This document shows positions 49,503 to 57,333 of a DNA stretch of 57,333 nt, piece after piece (position 1 is the first letter of the stretch; each line of letters begins with the position of its first letter). The position numbers were made by a program, and so were the translations under genes. Below the pieces are notes generated by a model. It saw only the letters and a program-made list of their open reading frames with translations, did not search any database and had not been told where the DNA came from. This DNA comes from Stentor coeruleus (Eukaryota; Ciliophora; Heterotrichea; Heterotrichida; Stentoridae). Location: positions 1 through 57,333 of the forward strand of contig MPUH01000396.1 in assembly GCA_001970955.1 (NCBI GenBank), written 5' to 3'.

Positions 49503-50126
49503 ATGGCAATTAGGCCTGTCAAAAGAATAAACGATTTAGGTTTATCTTTTCTAACTAAAAAATACAAATCCTTCAGAGAAATCCCAGAAAAACAAATATT
49601 TTGCAACCTGTTTGTAACAGGAATTGAGCATTTAATTATTTACTGTAGAGGAAAGAATTTAGAAATTTTTATTAATAGCGTTTTATCTTTGATTGAGCCT
49701 GACCAACTAGAAACTATAAAAGACCTTTTTAAAGAAGTATTTGAAGATATAGATGATCTCTTACAGAAAAGGCAGATCAAGATATTAAATTCAATGATGT
49801 ATGATCTGAATTTTATCAATTTTATCATAACACTACAAGAGATGCTTGAGATTCCTAATAGCAAGACGAGTGAAAGCGAAAATATGCATGAAATCCAGTA
49901 TTTTTCTGAGAGGTTAAAGATAAACATTTCAATTTTATCTCCAAAACAAGAAGAAAAGCATTTTTTTGTTGAAGACTCAACAGTTAGTATAAATTTGTTA
50001 TTCAATAAGGGAATTTTCTCAATACTTTACCCATATGAATATAAGATACAAACAAATATTACTAAAGGTAAAACTGAAGAACGTGAAGAACAAGAAGAAG
50101 ATATGCGCAAAAAAACTTGTAAATAA
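49503..50126 (+). CDS. Otubain-like domain lacking the catalytic triad (N-terminal part of a larger gene)
   Basis: A 207-residue frame that probably forms the start of the gene continuing to 52840. The beginning SFREIPEKQIFCNLFVTGIEHL lines up with the otubain (peptidase C65) entry segment ending in a conserved E-H-L. Where otubains have Asp-Gly-Asn-Cys, it has Lys-Gln-Ile-Phe. The late motif GIFSILYP (170-177) takes the place of the otubain GHYDILY, with Ile for the catalytic His. If the alignment holds, Asp, Cys and His are all lost, giving a ubiquitin-binding pseudo-protease. The frame ends at TAA in 50124-50126 while the downstream frame is already open. Otubain identity rests on a by-eye alignment. 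Confidence 0.6.
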   Translation: MAIRPVKRINDLGLSFLTKKYKSFREIPEKQIFCNLFVTGIEHLIIYCRGKNLEIFINSVLSLIEPDQLETIKDLFKEVFEDIDDLLQKRQIKILNSMMYDLNFINFIITLQEMLEIPNSKTSESENMHEIQYFSERLKINISILSPKQEEKHFFVEDSTVSINLLFNKGIFSILYPYEYKIQTNITKGKTEEREEQEEDMRKKTCK

Positions 50127-52840
50127 TCATGTTGAAGTTGATGAAGATAAAGATTTCGATGATTCCAATTCATTAACGTTGTCTTTAGAAAAGTTTCAAA
50201 GCCCATTAAAAACACGATCTGTTGATTATAATTTCACATTCAAAGTTCAACAAGAGAATATCAGAGAACTTGAACGTGAAAAACGCATGAGAAGTAGAGC
50301 TATGTCGCTTAAAGCTAAACGAAAGCAGTCAGCGGAGTTGAAAAGACAAGAAGATCAGAAACGTAAGGAATATCAGGAGAGGTTAGAACGTGAAAGAAAA
50401 GCACAAGAGTTAAAAAGATATGAAGAATTTAGAATGCAGCATGAAAAAGAGATAAGAGAAAGAATTCGTCTTGAAATGGAAAATAAACATCTCCGTGACT
50501 GGGCATCAACTGAACATAACAAAATAGATTTTGAAAAAATTATAATAACAAAAAGACCAACTGACAAAACAGAAAAAATACAAAAATTCGAAGAAATGCA
50601 CAGAGTCATAGAAGAAAAACGTTTAGAAGAAGAAAAAATTCTCATAGAAGAACGGAAAATGCTTGAAGAAAAACGCCTGGAAATCGAGAAAAAAATGGCT
50701 GAAAAAAGAAAACAAGCAGAAGAAAAACGTTTAAAAGACGAGAAAAGGTTTAGCACAGAGAAAAAAATAACTGAAGAACGTAAACAAGCTGAAGAAAAAA
50801 GATCCGAAGAAGAAAAAATACTAGACGAAGTAAAAAAAGCATCCCAACAACGAAAATTTGCTGAAGATAAACGAAAAATTGAAGAAAAAAAATTAGAAGA
50901 AGATAAAAAATATGCTGATGAGTGTCGAGTAGCAGCAGAAAAGCGTCTTGAAGAAGCGAAAAAACTACTAGAAGATAGAAGAAAAGAAGACGAAAGGAGA
51001 TTTCAAGAAGAACTCCGAGCTGCAGAAGAAAAAAGACAAGAAAATGAGAGAATCATCGCTGAAAAGAAAAAAGAACTAGAAGAAAAAAGGTTAGAAGAAG
51101 AGAGAAAAATCGCTGAAATCCAAAAAGTCTTAGCTGAAAAACGTGCTTATACTGAAAAACTTAAAGAAGAACAGAGAATAATAGAAGAACGCCGCATACA
51201 AGAAGCAAAAAAAATAGCTGAAGAACGTAAAAAAGCTGAGGATAAAAGATTAGCCGAAGAGAAAAAATATGAAGAAGAAATAAATTTAGCTGAACAAAAG
51301 AGAATTTTTGAAGAAAGGAAACTTGCTGAAGAGAAAAAAAAAATAGAGTTGATGAGAATTGCTGAAGAAATAAAACTAGCGAAAGAGATGAAAATAACTG
51401 AAGGAGTTGATGAGAATTGCTGAAGAAATAAAACTAGCGAAAGAGATGAAAATAACTGAAGAAAAACTTAGGTTTGAAGAAGAAAAAAGATTAGAGGATC
51501 AAGCTAGAATTGCTCAAGAGGAAAAAATTAAGAATGAAAAAGCTAAGATTTTTGAACAAAGACGCTTAGTTGAAGAAAAAAAACATGCTGAAAAAGAGAG
51601 GAAAATTTTTGAAGAAAAAAAAGACAAGGAGTTGAGGTTGGAAGAAGAGAGAAAAGCTCAGAATAAGAGGATTGCTGAAGAGAAAAGAATTTTAGAAGAA
51701 AGGAGGATTGCTGAAGAGAAAAGAATTTTAGAAGAAAAGAGGATTATTGAAGCAAAAAGACAGGCTGAAGAAAGAAGAATGGCTGAAGAAAAAAAATTGG
51801 CTGAGGAAAATAAAAGACTAGAAGAAAAGAAAATTTCTGAGGAAAAGAAAAGGATTGAAGAGAAAAGAATAGCTAAAGAAAAAAAATTGGCTGAGGAAAT
51901 GAGGGTTGCTGAAGAAAAAAGACTGATTGAGGAAAGGAGAGCTAATGAAGAAAAAAGATTGGCTGAAGAGAAAAAACTTACTGAAGAAAGAAAAAGAATT
52001 GAAGAAAAGAGAATTGCTGAAAAGAAAAAATTAGCTGAAGAACGAAGAATAGCTGAAGAAAAAAGGATAGCTGAAGAGAAAAAAATTGCTGAAGAGAGAA
52101 AAGCTCAAGAAAAAAAATTTGCAGAAGAAAGAAAACTTCAAGAAAAAAAACTTGCAGAAGAAAGACGTTTAGTTGAAGAAAAAAAAATTCAAGAAAAAAA
52201 ACTTGCCGAAGAAAGACATTTAGCTGAAGAAAGACGCTTAGCTGAAGAAAAAAAGTTGGCCAACAAAAAATCTGAAGAGAAAAAAATCATAGAACAAAAG
52301 CATCAAGAAGAGCAAAAACACGATCAAGAAGAATATCTTGAAACCGATAACACATCTTACTGCGGTGGTCTCTACTGTGTAAAATGTATGAAAGATCTAA
52401 AAAGATCTAATTACCTACTAAAATGCACCTCATGCTGCGAGAAATTCCTCTCAAGCCAATCCATTCCCCAATGTTCAACTACATCCTTAAAGCCCCAAAT
52501 AAACAAACTATGCTTAAACTGTAACACAAAAATTTCAAAAGGTGAAGAAGTTTACTGCATATGTTGTTTTTTACAAAAAAAAGTTTTAAATAAAACCCCG
52601 AATTCTTGTAATGGATGTTGTAGTCCTAATAAAAACTATTGGATTGATGTTAGTGAAGGAGATGAGGATTCTATGATTATGTGTTCTTATTGTAATGAAA
52701 ATAAATACTATGAAGCAATTGTAACGATATGTGGAAACTGTGATGAAAAAATATGCATAATTTGTTTAAGAAAAAATCCTTATATTGCCCAAGGGATATG
52801 TTCTAGCTGTCATGACCGAAGACAATTGACATTAAATTAA
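50035..52840 (+). CDS. Very long charged helix with Cys-cluster C-terminus (frame broken once)
   Basis: Residues from about 50230 to 52330 form one long Glu/Lys/Arg-rich helix built from loose repeats such as LAEEKKLAEERR and IEEKRIAEE, a stable single alpha-helix or coiled coil. After it come about 160 residues with many CxxC pairs (CVKC, CTSCC, CLNC, CICC, CSYC, CGNC, CIIC, CSSC), likely several zinc sites. The frame is open 50035-51423 and again 51407-52840. The break is an exact 58-nt tandem duplication (51346-51403 and 51404-51461). Dropping one copy fuses both frames without any other change. At the 5' side the otubain-like frame probably joins here by one missing frame step near 50110-50145. 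Stop TAA; 19 bp to the convergent gene. Confidence 0.75.
51346..51461 (+). repeat. 58-nt exact tandem duplication that breaks a reading frame
   Basis: The unit beginning GAGTTGATGAGAATTGCTGA occupies 51346-51403 and again 51404-51461 with no difference and no N. As 58 is not a multiple of three, the second copy is in a different frame and the first frame ends within 20 nt. Confidence 0.92.
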
Positions 52841-52859
52841 ATAATTATGATTATTAATA

Positions 52860-53465
52860 TTAAAGAATATAAGCCATATCTACATCAAGATCATTTTTCA
52901 AAGTTGAATAATAATGACTCCAACCTGCTAAAATATGTTCATTTATCCCTAAAGTTGATGCTATAGGTTTGGGGTGTCCAACAGCTGTAACAAGATTTGC
53001 GATTTCAATTTTTAGATTTTTTGGTATTTGAACTTGATTGCCTTGCTTAGATTCTTCAATTTTTACCTTAAGATCTTCACATTGTTTTTGGATTTCTGGG
53101 CTTAGTGCGCCGAGGATTTTGACTTTATGTTCTTTTTTAGCTTTGCATGTTTTATGGCGTTTTCGAGGTAGTTTGTTACAGTTTATTATGCTTTGGATCA
53201 TACCTTTATTTTTTTTAGAGGAGTAGTATTCTGGGTTACTTTTCAAGTTCCTTGTCCATTCGCGTATTTGCTCGGCTGAAACGTGGAGTACATCCATTAA
53301 AATATCTAATCCTCCGTGTTCTAAATAGATTTTCCCTGCTTCTTCACGAATTGCAGGAGGGATTAGACTAGATCTAATTAGTCCACCTTTACCCACTGAC
53401 ATTATAGTTTGTCTAAACAGCTTAAGTTTGCTCACTAAGTCTTTAACGATAGGGTTATCGCTCAT
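52860..53465 (-). CDS. Protein with two related helix-turn-helix-like units
   Basis: A 201-residue basic protein. Two segments look like copies of one unit. The first is IPPAIREEAGKIYLEHGG, then LDILMDVLHVSAEQIREW, at about 36-73. The second is IPKNLKIEIANLVTAVGH, then PKPIASTLGINEHILAGW, at about 147-184. Both have Ile-Pro, a first helix, a glycine, then a helix-turn-helix pattern ending in Trp. This suggests DNA binding of the kind seen in transposase-derived or homeodomain-like HTH regions. A Lys/Arg-rich linker (LPRKRHKTCKAKKEHKVK) between them could be a nuclear signal. No catalytic domain is present. Function is inference; I know no named family. Stop TAA. Confidence 0.72.
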   Translation of the reverse strand: MSDNPIVKDLVSKLKLFRQTIMSVGKGGLIRSSLIPPAIREEAGKIYLEHGGLDILMDVLHVSAEQIREWTRNLKSNPEYYSSKKNKGMIQSIINCNKLPRKRHKTCKAKKEHKVKILGALSPEIQKQCEDLKVKIEESKQGNQVQIPKNLKIEIANLVTAVGHPKPIASTLGINEHILAGWSHYYSTLKNDLDVDMAYIL

Positions 53466-53712
53466 GGGGGGTGTTATATTACAAAATAAACATAATTTCC
53501 TATAGCAAACCTATTATTATTATAATAATCTCTAAACTTTAAGTTTTTTATATTCAAATTCCCTATAAAAAATCCTTACACAACATCCTCTCTAATATTT
53601 TCTAAATCTCATGCTAAATATGTTCACAAAATCATCCTCATAAAAAACTCAAACCTTATTTTATCTTAAAGCCGAACATACAACATATCCTACTTAAAAT
53701 AATATACGTTTT
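53466..53712. promoter_or_regulatory. Short divergent promoter region
   Basis: 247 nt between the divergent HTH gene (minus) and secreted protein gene (plus). The right half is C/A-rich and G-poor, as ahead of other plus-strand genes. No motif is defined. Confidence 0.4.
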
Positions 53713-54477
53713 ATGATCATATTTTCATCGCTTTTCCTAATCTTCCAAGCAACAGCCGAAGACACAGTATCATTCTTATCAACAAGTTCCGAATTAACTC
53801 TCGAAGGCCATGCAGGTCTCAAACTCATGAACGGTGATGGAAACTGCTACATTGGTGTATTTAACTCATCATATCCATTCGGAATCAACTGTCGTGATTA
53901 CTACCCTCTCTACATAGACGATTCTCGTAGAGTTCATTTTGGAGCAGATGTTTTAACCGAAGCTGATTTGAAATTCAGTCAAAAACTCGTATTATCCAAT
54001 TATGACCAATGGGGTCTATATCATTACGACACATTTGAAGGTGTTGAAGCAGATGGTTGGAGTAATAAAACAATAACAGAATGTTCTGGGATAAGAATGC
54101 TTGGTGGATATTGTCAATATTCAGCTGGGACAACATGGAAAGAGTTTACTGGAATAAGAGAACATTCTCTTATAAGATTAAGAGCGACATGGCATTTTAT
54201 TGATGAATGGAAAGGTGAAACTGGTTATATAGAAATTGGGACTACTTCAGAAACTAGTGTGGTTTGGAGTTTGACTTATGATGTGGCATATAGTAAAAAT
54301 CCTATTGATATATGTGGAGATTCAACAACAGGAGAAGGGAAATTTGCTGTTCCAATTGATATTTTAATACCACATGATAGTAGTGAACTTCTTGTTATTT
54401 TTGGGTCTACTTTAGAGGAACAGCCTTGCGATAAAAGCTGGGGAATTTCTGGGTTAGAAATTTATATAAGAGGATAA
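53713..54477 (+). CDS. Secreted beta-rich protein, probably a carbohydrate- or calcium-binding type
   Basis: A 254-residue protein with a short signal peptide (MIIFSSLFLIFQATA, cleavage near 15-17) and no other membrane segment. The mature part is beta-rich with aromatic residues and six or more Cys. Its second half contains ATWHFIDEWKGETGYIEIG, ...ICGDSTTGEG..., HDSSELLVIFGSTLEEQPCDKSWGISGLEIYI. I remember this pattern (IDxWxGExxYI, ICG, S-LDQ-CDESWGI) from many extracellular ciliate proteins, but it has no established name that I can give. Secretion is well supported; ligand unknown. The stop (54475-54477) is one base from the stop of the convergent pseudokinase gene. Confidence 0.75.
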   Translation: MIIFSSLFLIFQATAEDTVSFLSTSSELTLEGHAGLKLMNGDGNCYIGVFNSSYPFGINCRDYYPLYIDDSRRVHFGADVLTEADLKFSQKLVLSNYDQWGLYHYDTFEGVEADGWSNKTITECSGIRMLGGYCQYSAGTTWKEFTGIREHSLIRLRATWHFIDEWKGETGYIEIGTTSETSVVWSLTYDVAYSKNPIDICGDSTTGEGKFAVPIDILIPHDSSELLVIFGSTLEEQPCDKSWGISGLEIYIRG

Positions 54478-54478
54478 T

Positions 54479-55897
54479 TTAGTAACCTATCGCTTTTTTT
54501 AGATAAATCTCGAGGTTTGTTAAAAGGATTTGCCCTTTGATTGCTTGCGTTTGTTTAGATAGTTCATCCCATTCTTCCTTGTTGGTGTTGATTTTTGTAT
54601 TTAGTAAATCGAGACTTATGTGATCTTTTACATTTAAAGCTTTCGCTAGGACATGGACTTTGAGTTCTTTTGACCAATTTGTAACCCCTAGCATGATATC
54701 TAAATAATTTACTTGGGTTGAATTGTGCAAGCTAAATTTCTCTATGATAATCTCTATATCTTCATTTAGAAAACCCACATTTTCTTGTTTGAATATATTT
54801 GCCACTTCATCCCTACTTACAGTCTCTTCACCAGTAAAATCTAAGCTTCTAAAAAGTTTTAATACTTGATAATCTTTTTTCGTCAATAAAAACTGCTCAA
54901 TTATATAAACTAAAATCTTCCTAGCAATTCCTGATGGGATTTGGAATTTCATAAGTTTTTCTTTAAGTTTATAAGTTATTGGTAAATTTCTTTTACTTTC
55001 ATAAAACCAAGGGTGTTGCAAAATTTCTTTACAAGATGGCCGATCTTCTGGTTTTAATTTTAAAATACTTCTTAACAAACTTTGAGCTTCAAATGAAAGT
55101 CCAAGAAAAGCAGTATTAGAAAAATCAACATTTCCTTTAATTATATTATCAACAACCACATTCTTTGGCCCTTTAGGAAACGGTAACCTTTGTGTTAGTA
55201 AATAATACAATATAACTCCAGCACTCCAAACATCAGACTTTTCAGTATATTCTCCTTTTAAAACCTCAGGACTTGCCCAAGTGTATTTTAAGTACTTTTC
55301 ATCAATTCCTTTATTTTCTAATTTCGTTCTGGCTGACATAAATCCAATAATTTTTATACAAGATTTCTTTGAATTATCATCAAAAACAATATAATCTTGG
55401 GATAAATTACAATGAACTATCCCGTGATTATGTAAATATTCTAAACCTATAAACATACTATGAACATATTTTGATAATAACCCTTCAATTGGATTTTTTT
55501 GGTATTTTTCTGATAATGTCCCTCCACTGATATTTTCTAAAACTATATAATAACTTCTTGATGTTTCAATAATAGGTTCATAGATTTTTAGTATATTTTG
55601 ATGATTTAAGTTTATAAGTATTTTTGCTTCTTGGAAAATTTCTTCAGAATCAAAAGATGAGGATTTATTTATTTCACGGATTGTGCGGATTTCTCCTGTT
55701 TCTATGTCTTTTGCATGAAATAATGAACCGATTGTCCCACTTCCAAGAGCTCTGAGGATTTGGTATTTTTGAGTTATAGCCAAGAGCTTTTTTCTTGGCA
55801 AACTAGAGATTCTTGGAGATTTCATTGGAATGTTTTGAAGGTGGATGATACTTGGAGAGAGTAGTGGAGGTATGGAAACAGAATTACAACAACCCAT
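54479..55897 (-). CDS. CDPK-like pseudokinase
   Basis: A 472-residue protein with the CDPK plan but dead catalytic motifs. MGCCNS gives Gly2 and two Cys for myristoyl/palmitoyl anchoring. The kinase fold runs about 45-315, with the Gly loop LGSGTIGS at 51-58. The ATP-anchoring Lys is Arg (R74 in TIREI), HRD is HCN (162-164) and DFG is GFM (185-187), so the base, metal-binding Asp and Lys are all gone. ASPEVL, SDVWSAGVILYYLL and the closing HPWFYE keep the fold. The C-terminal region keeps EF-hand spacing, but the loops are degraded (for example LDFTGEETVSRDEV). It probably acts as a calcium-insensitive scaffold or regulator of active CDPKs. Stop TAA. Confidence 0.9.
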   Translation of the reverse strand: MGCCNSVSIPPLLSPSIIHLQNIPMKSPRISSLPRKKLLAITQKYQILRALGSGTIGSLFHAKDIETGEIRTIREINKSSSFDSEEIFQEAKILINLNHQNILKIYEPIIETSRSYYIVLENISGGTLSEKYQKNPIEGLLSKYVHSMFIGLEYLHNHGIVHCNLSQDYIVFDDNSKKSCIKIIGFMSARTKLENKGIDEKYLKYTWASPEVLKGEYTEKSDVWSAGVILYYLLTQRLPFPKGPKNVVVDNIIKGNVDFSNTAFLGLSFEAQSLLRSILKLKPEDRPSCKEILQHPWFYESKRNLPITYKLKEKLMKFQIPSGIARKILVYIIEQFLLTKKDYQVLKLFRSLDFTGEETVSRDEVANIFKQENVGFLNEDIEIIIEKFSLHNSTQVNYLDIMLGVTNWSKELKVHVLAKALNVKDHISLDLLNTKINTNKEEWDELSKQTQAIKGQILLTNLEIYLKKAIGY

Positions 55898-57146
55898 ATT
55901 ATTAGTTAATGGACTTAAATCGATTATTTTTTTGCAACAAATATTTATAAGAAAATGAATAAAAGTTGTATTTAGTAATTAAAACTTCAATAGAAATAAA
56001 TTTTTACTTTTCTTATTTGGGAATAGAAAACTCAGAAGAGACAGAGAAACGTCCAGATATAATTATATACACTTGGTTTTGATTAAAAAATGCATTTAAA
56101 TTGCTTTATGTATATGAGAGTTGAAATTTGTATAGGATTTTAAAATGGTTAAGTAATACGAAAAATGATCATAAAATCACTTTTTAGGGCCTATGATTTT
56201 AGAAAAATAAGGTAACTAGGCTAAAGGGAAGAATTTGTGTACCCTATTCATTGGAAGCAGTATTTAGCCTGATTTTATTTAGGCTAATCTAAACTGGGGT
56301 GCATATCAGAGAATTAATCATGCATTTATAGCTTAGATTAACTATACACAACAATGTATTCGGATATAATACCTAGTTGTGTTAGAATTACATATTAAAT
56401 ACAATATCTACCCTGAGTTTTTGGCATATGATATCAAATACAAGTATAAGAATCTTTGTTTCTTTATGTAAAATTATAAAATTATCTATACTAAAAAATC
56501 ATGAATTTTCAGTAATTTAGCTCAAAAGTTTGCAAAATCTACGACAAAAACCTTTTCAATTTTGCAATCTAGCTACAACTACATAGATATTGCTAATTGT
56601 AGCCTATAGTAAATAAGTAAATAAAATGCCATTTATACAACTTTCAAGCTTATAAAGGATAAAATAGTAATCAAGTTATTTTANATAAAATAGTAATCAA
56701 GTTATTTTAATCAAAATTATAATTTAACTTAAAATTATTTATAGCAAGCAGTATATAAGAATTATCTTCCATTAGTATCTAGGGTTTAAGTACAAAATAA
56801 AAATAAATACATATTTAATAAAATTGATACTAATAAACAAAATAAATTCTTCTTATTAAAGTTTTATCATAGAATATATTCATATAAATACCCTCATCCA
56901 TATAATTAAAAAATACCCAAATCCAAACTCTCTTTAAAAACTATTAAAAACTTCTATCAATGTCAAAACTAAGCCACCAACATCACTAAACATAAAAAAT
57001 CCTTTACTGTCAAGTTAATCTCATCAAGAAAATACACAAAAACCTCAACCTCAAATTCTCAATAATCACAACTCATCAAATTCTTAAAAACCAATTCAAT
57101 TAACCATATTTCTTATCCTAACCCAAACACCTAACATTACTTTAAT
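55898..57146. other. Intergenic, no gene seen
   Basis: About 1.25 kb of AT-rich DNA with stops in all frames. It includes the N-flanked 25-nt repeat near 56684. From about 56880 to 57140 it is C/A-rich and G-poor, which on the minus strand is the G/T-rich trailer of the gene entering from the right. Confidence 0.55.
56659..56709. repeat. 25-nt exact direct repeat around an N (assembly join)
   Basis: The 25 nt at 56659-56683 recur at 56685-56709, with N at 56684. No gene is affected. Confidence 0.88.
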
Positions 57147-57333
57147 TTATAATAAACTTATTCCTTCAAGTGAATGATACACAAGTTCAAACTTATTTTC
57201 CGTTATAGCCGGCATATCATTTTTCAGTGTGAAATTCATTTGAAACATCGAATCTAAAGTTAATTGAAAAGCATTATCTAACATAGACGGAATTATCCTT
57301 GCAAGATGTGATGATGAAATTTCAAGACAAGGG
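57147..57333 (-). CDS. C-terminal end of a gene running off the window
   Basis: The minus strand is open for about 61 codons from the right edge to TAA at 57147-57149. It reads LARIIPSMLDNAFQLTLDS early and ends ENKFELVYHSLEGISLL. The amphipathic helical look, with IPSMLDNAFQLTLD, recalls HEAT-repeat proteins such as exportin 1, but too little is visible to assign it. The composition to its left is the expected trailer pattern for a minus-strand gene. Confidence 0.55.
   Translation of the reverse strand, partial: PCLEISSSHLARIIPSMLDNAFQLTLDSMFQMNFTLKNDMPAITENKFELVYHSLEGISLL

Noticed and set aside
50373..50756. 127-codon minus-strand frame
   Set aside because: Ser/Phe-rich complement of the Glu/Lys helix gene.
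1..57333. CRISPR arrays, tRNA or rRNA genes, telomere repeats, transposases
   Set aside because: None was seen on reading both strands. The repeats present are two-copy duplications, and no integrase or transposase catalytic motif was found.

Overview
The window reads as macronuclear DNA of a heterotrich ciliate, most likely Stentor or a close relative. The evidence is as follows. The DNA is AT-rich and packed with protein genes. A 12-kb dynein gene and a 6.6-kb BEACH gene have no interruption under the standard code. Five introns can be placed by protein homology, and they are only 15 or 16 nt long (GTA...AG). The gene content is ciliate-like: axonemal dynein, CDPKs, coiled-coil cytoskeletal proteins. 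TGA never occurs in frame inside a gene and is the stop of only one of 25 genes (16 TAA, 8 TAG), so the UGA=Trp code of Blepharisma does not apply.

Layout. 1.5-13.6 kb: a single-headed type axonemal dynein heavy chain. 13.7-19.3 kb, minus strand: COP9 signalosome subunit 1, a membrane-anchored RBR ubiquitin ligase and a long coiled-coil protein. 19.9-22 kb, plus: a divergent CK1-like kinase and a Sec14-type lipid-transfer protein. 22.4-23.4 kb: a broken gene relic. 23.4-25.7 kb: a small charged protein, a 3-hydroxyisobutyryl-CoA hydrolase and a small basic protein. 26.8-29.9 kb: an intact CDPK (three introns), TIPIN/Swi3 and the GPN3 GTPase (one intron). 29.9-35.6 kb: a tandem array of kelch-like proteins with a shared, unfamiliar N-terminal module. 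The first copy has lost its N-terminal half to frameshifts and stops. 36.2-45.3 kb: a charged Asn/Tyr/Arg-rich protein and a PH-BEACH-WD40 protein. 45.6-49.3 kb: an unknown protein, an MPPED-type metallophosphoesterase and a two-TM cysteine-rich membrane protein. 49.5-52.8 kb: one probable gene, apparently split by frame breaks, joining a catalytically dead otubain-like domain, a very long charged helix and a Cys-cluster tail. 52.9-55.9 kb: a double helix-turn-helix protein, a secreted beta-rich protein and a CDPK-shaped pseudokinase. A further minus-strand gene enters at the right edge.

These genes are mostly unrelated housekeeping and ciliary functions and do not form a pathway. Features that stand out are the kelch array with its decaying head copy, the pseudokinase, the dead otubain fusion, and a strong strand-composition signal: gene leaders are very poor in G and trailers very poor in C. 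The near-absence of TGA stops also stands out.

Data quality matters here. Four single N characters each sit between two exact copies of the same 25-86 nt, which is the mark of unmerged contig ends. They distort three genes. A further exact 58-nt tandem copy without an N breaks the reading frame of the Cys-cluster gene.
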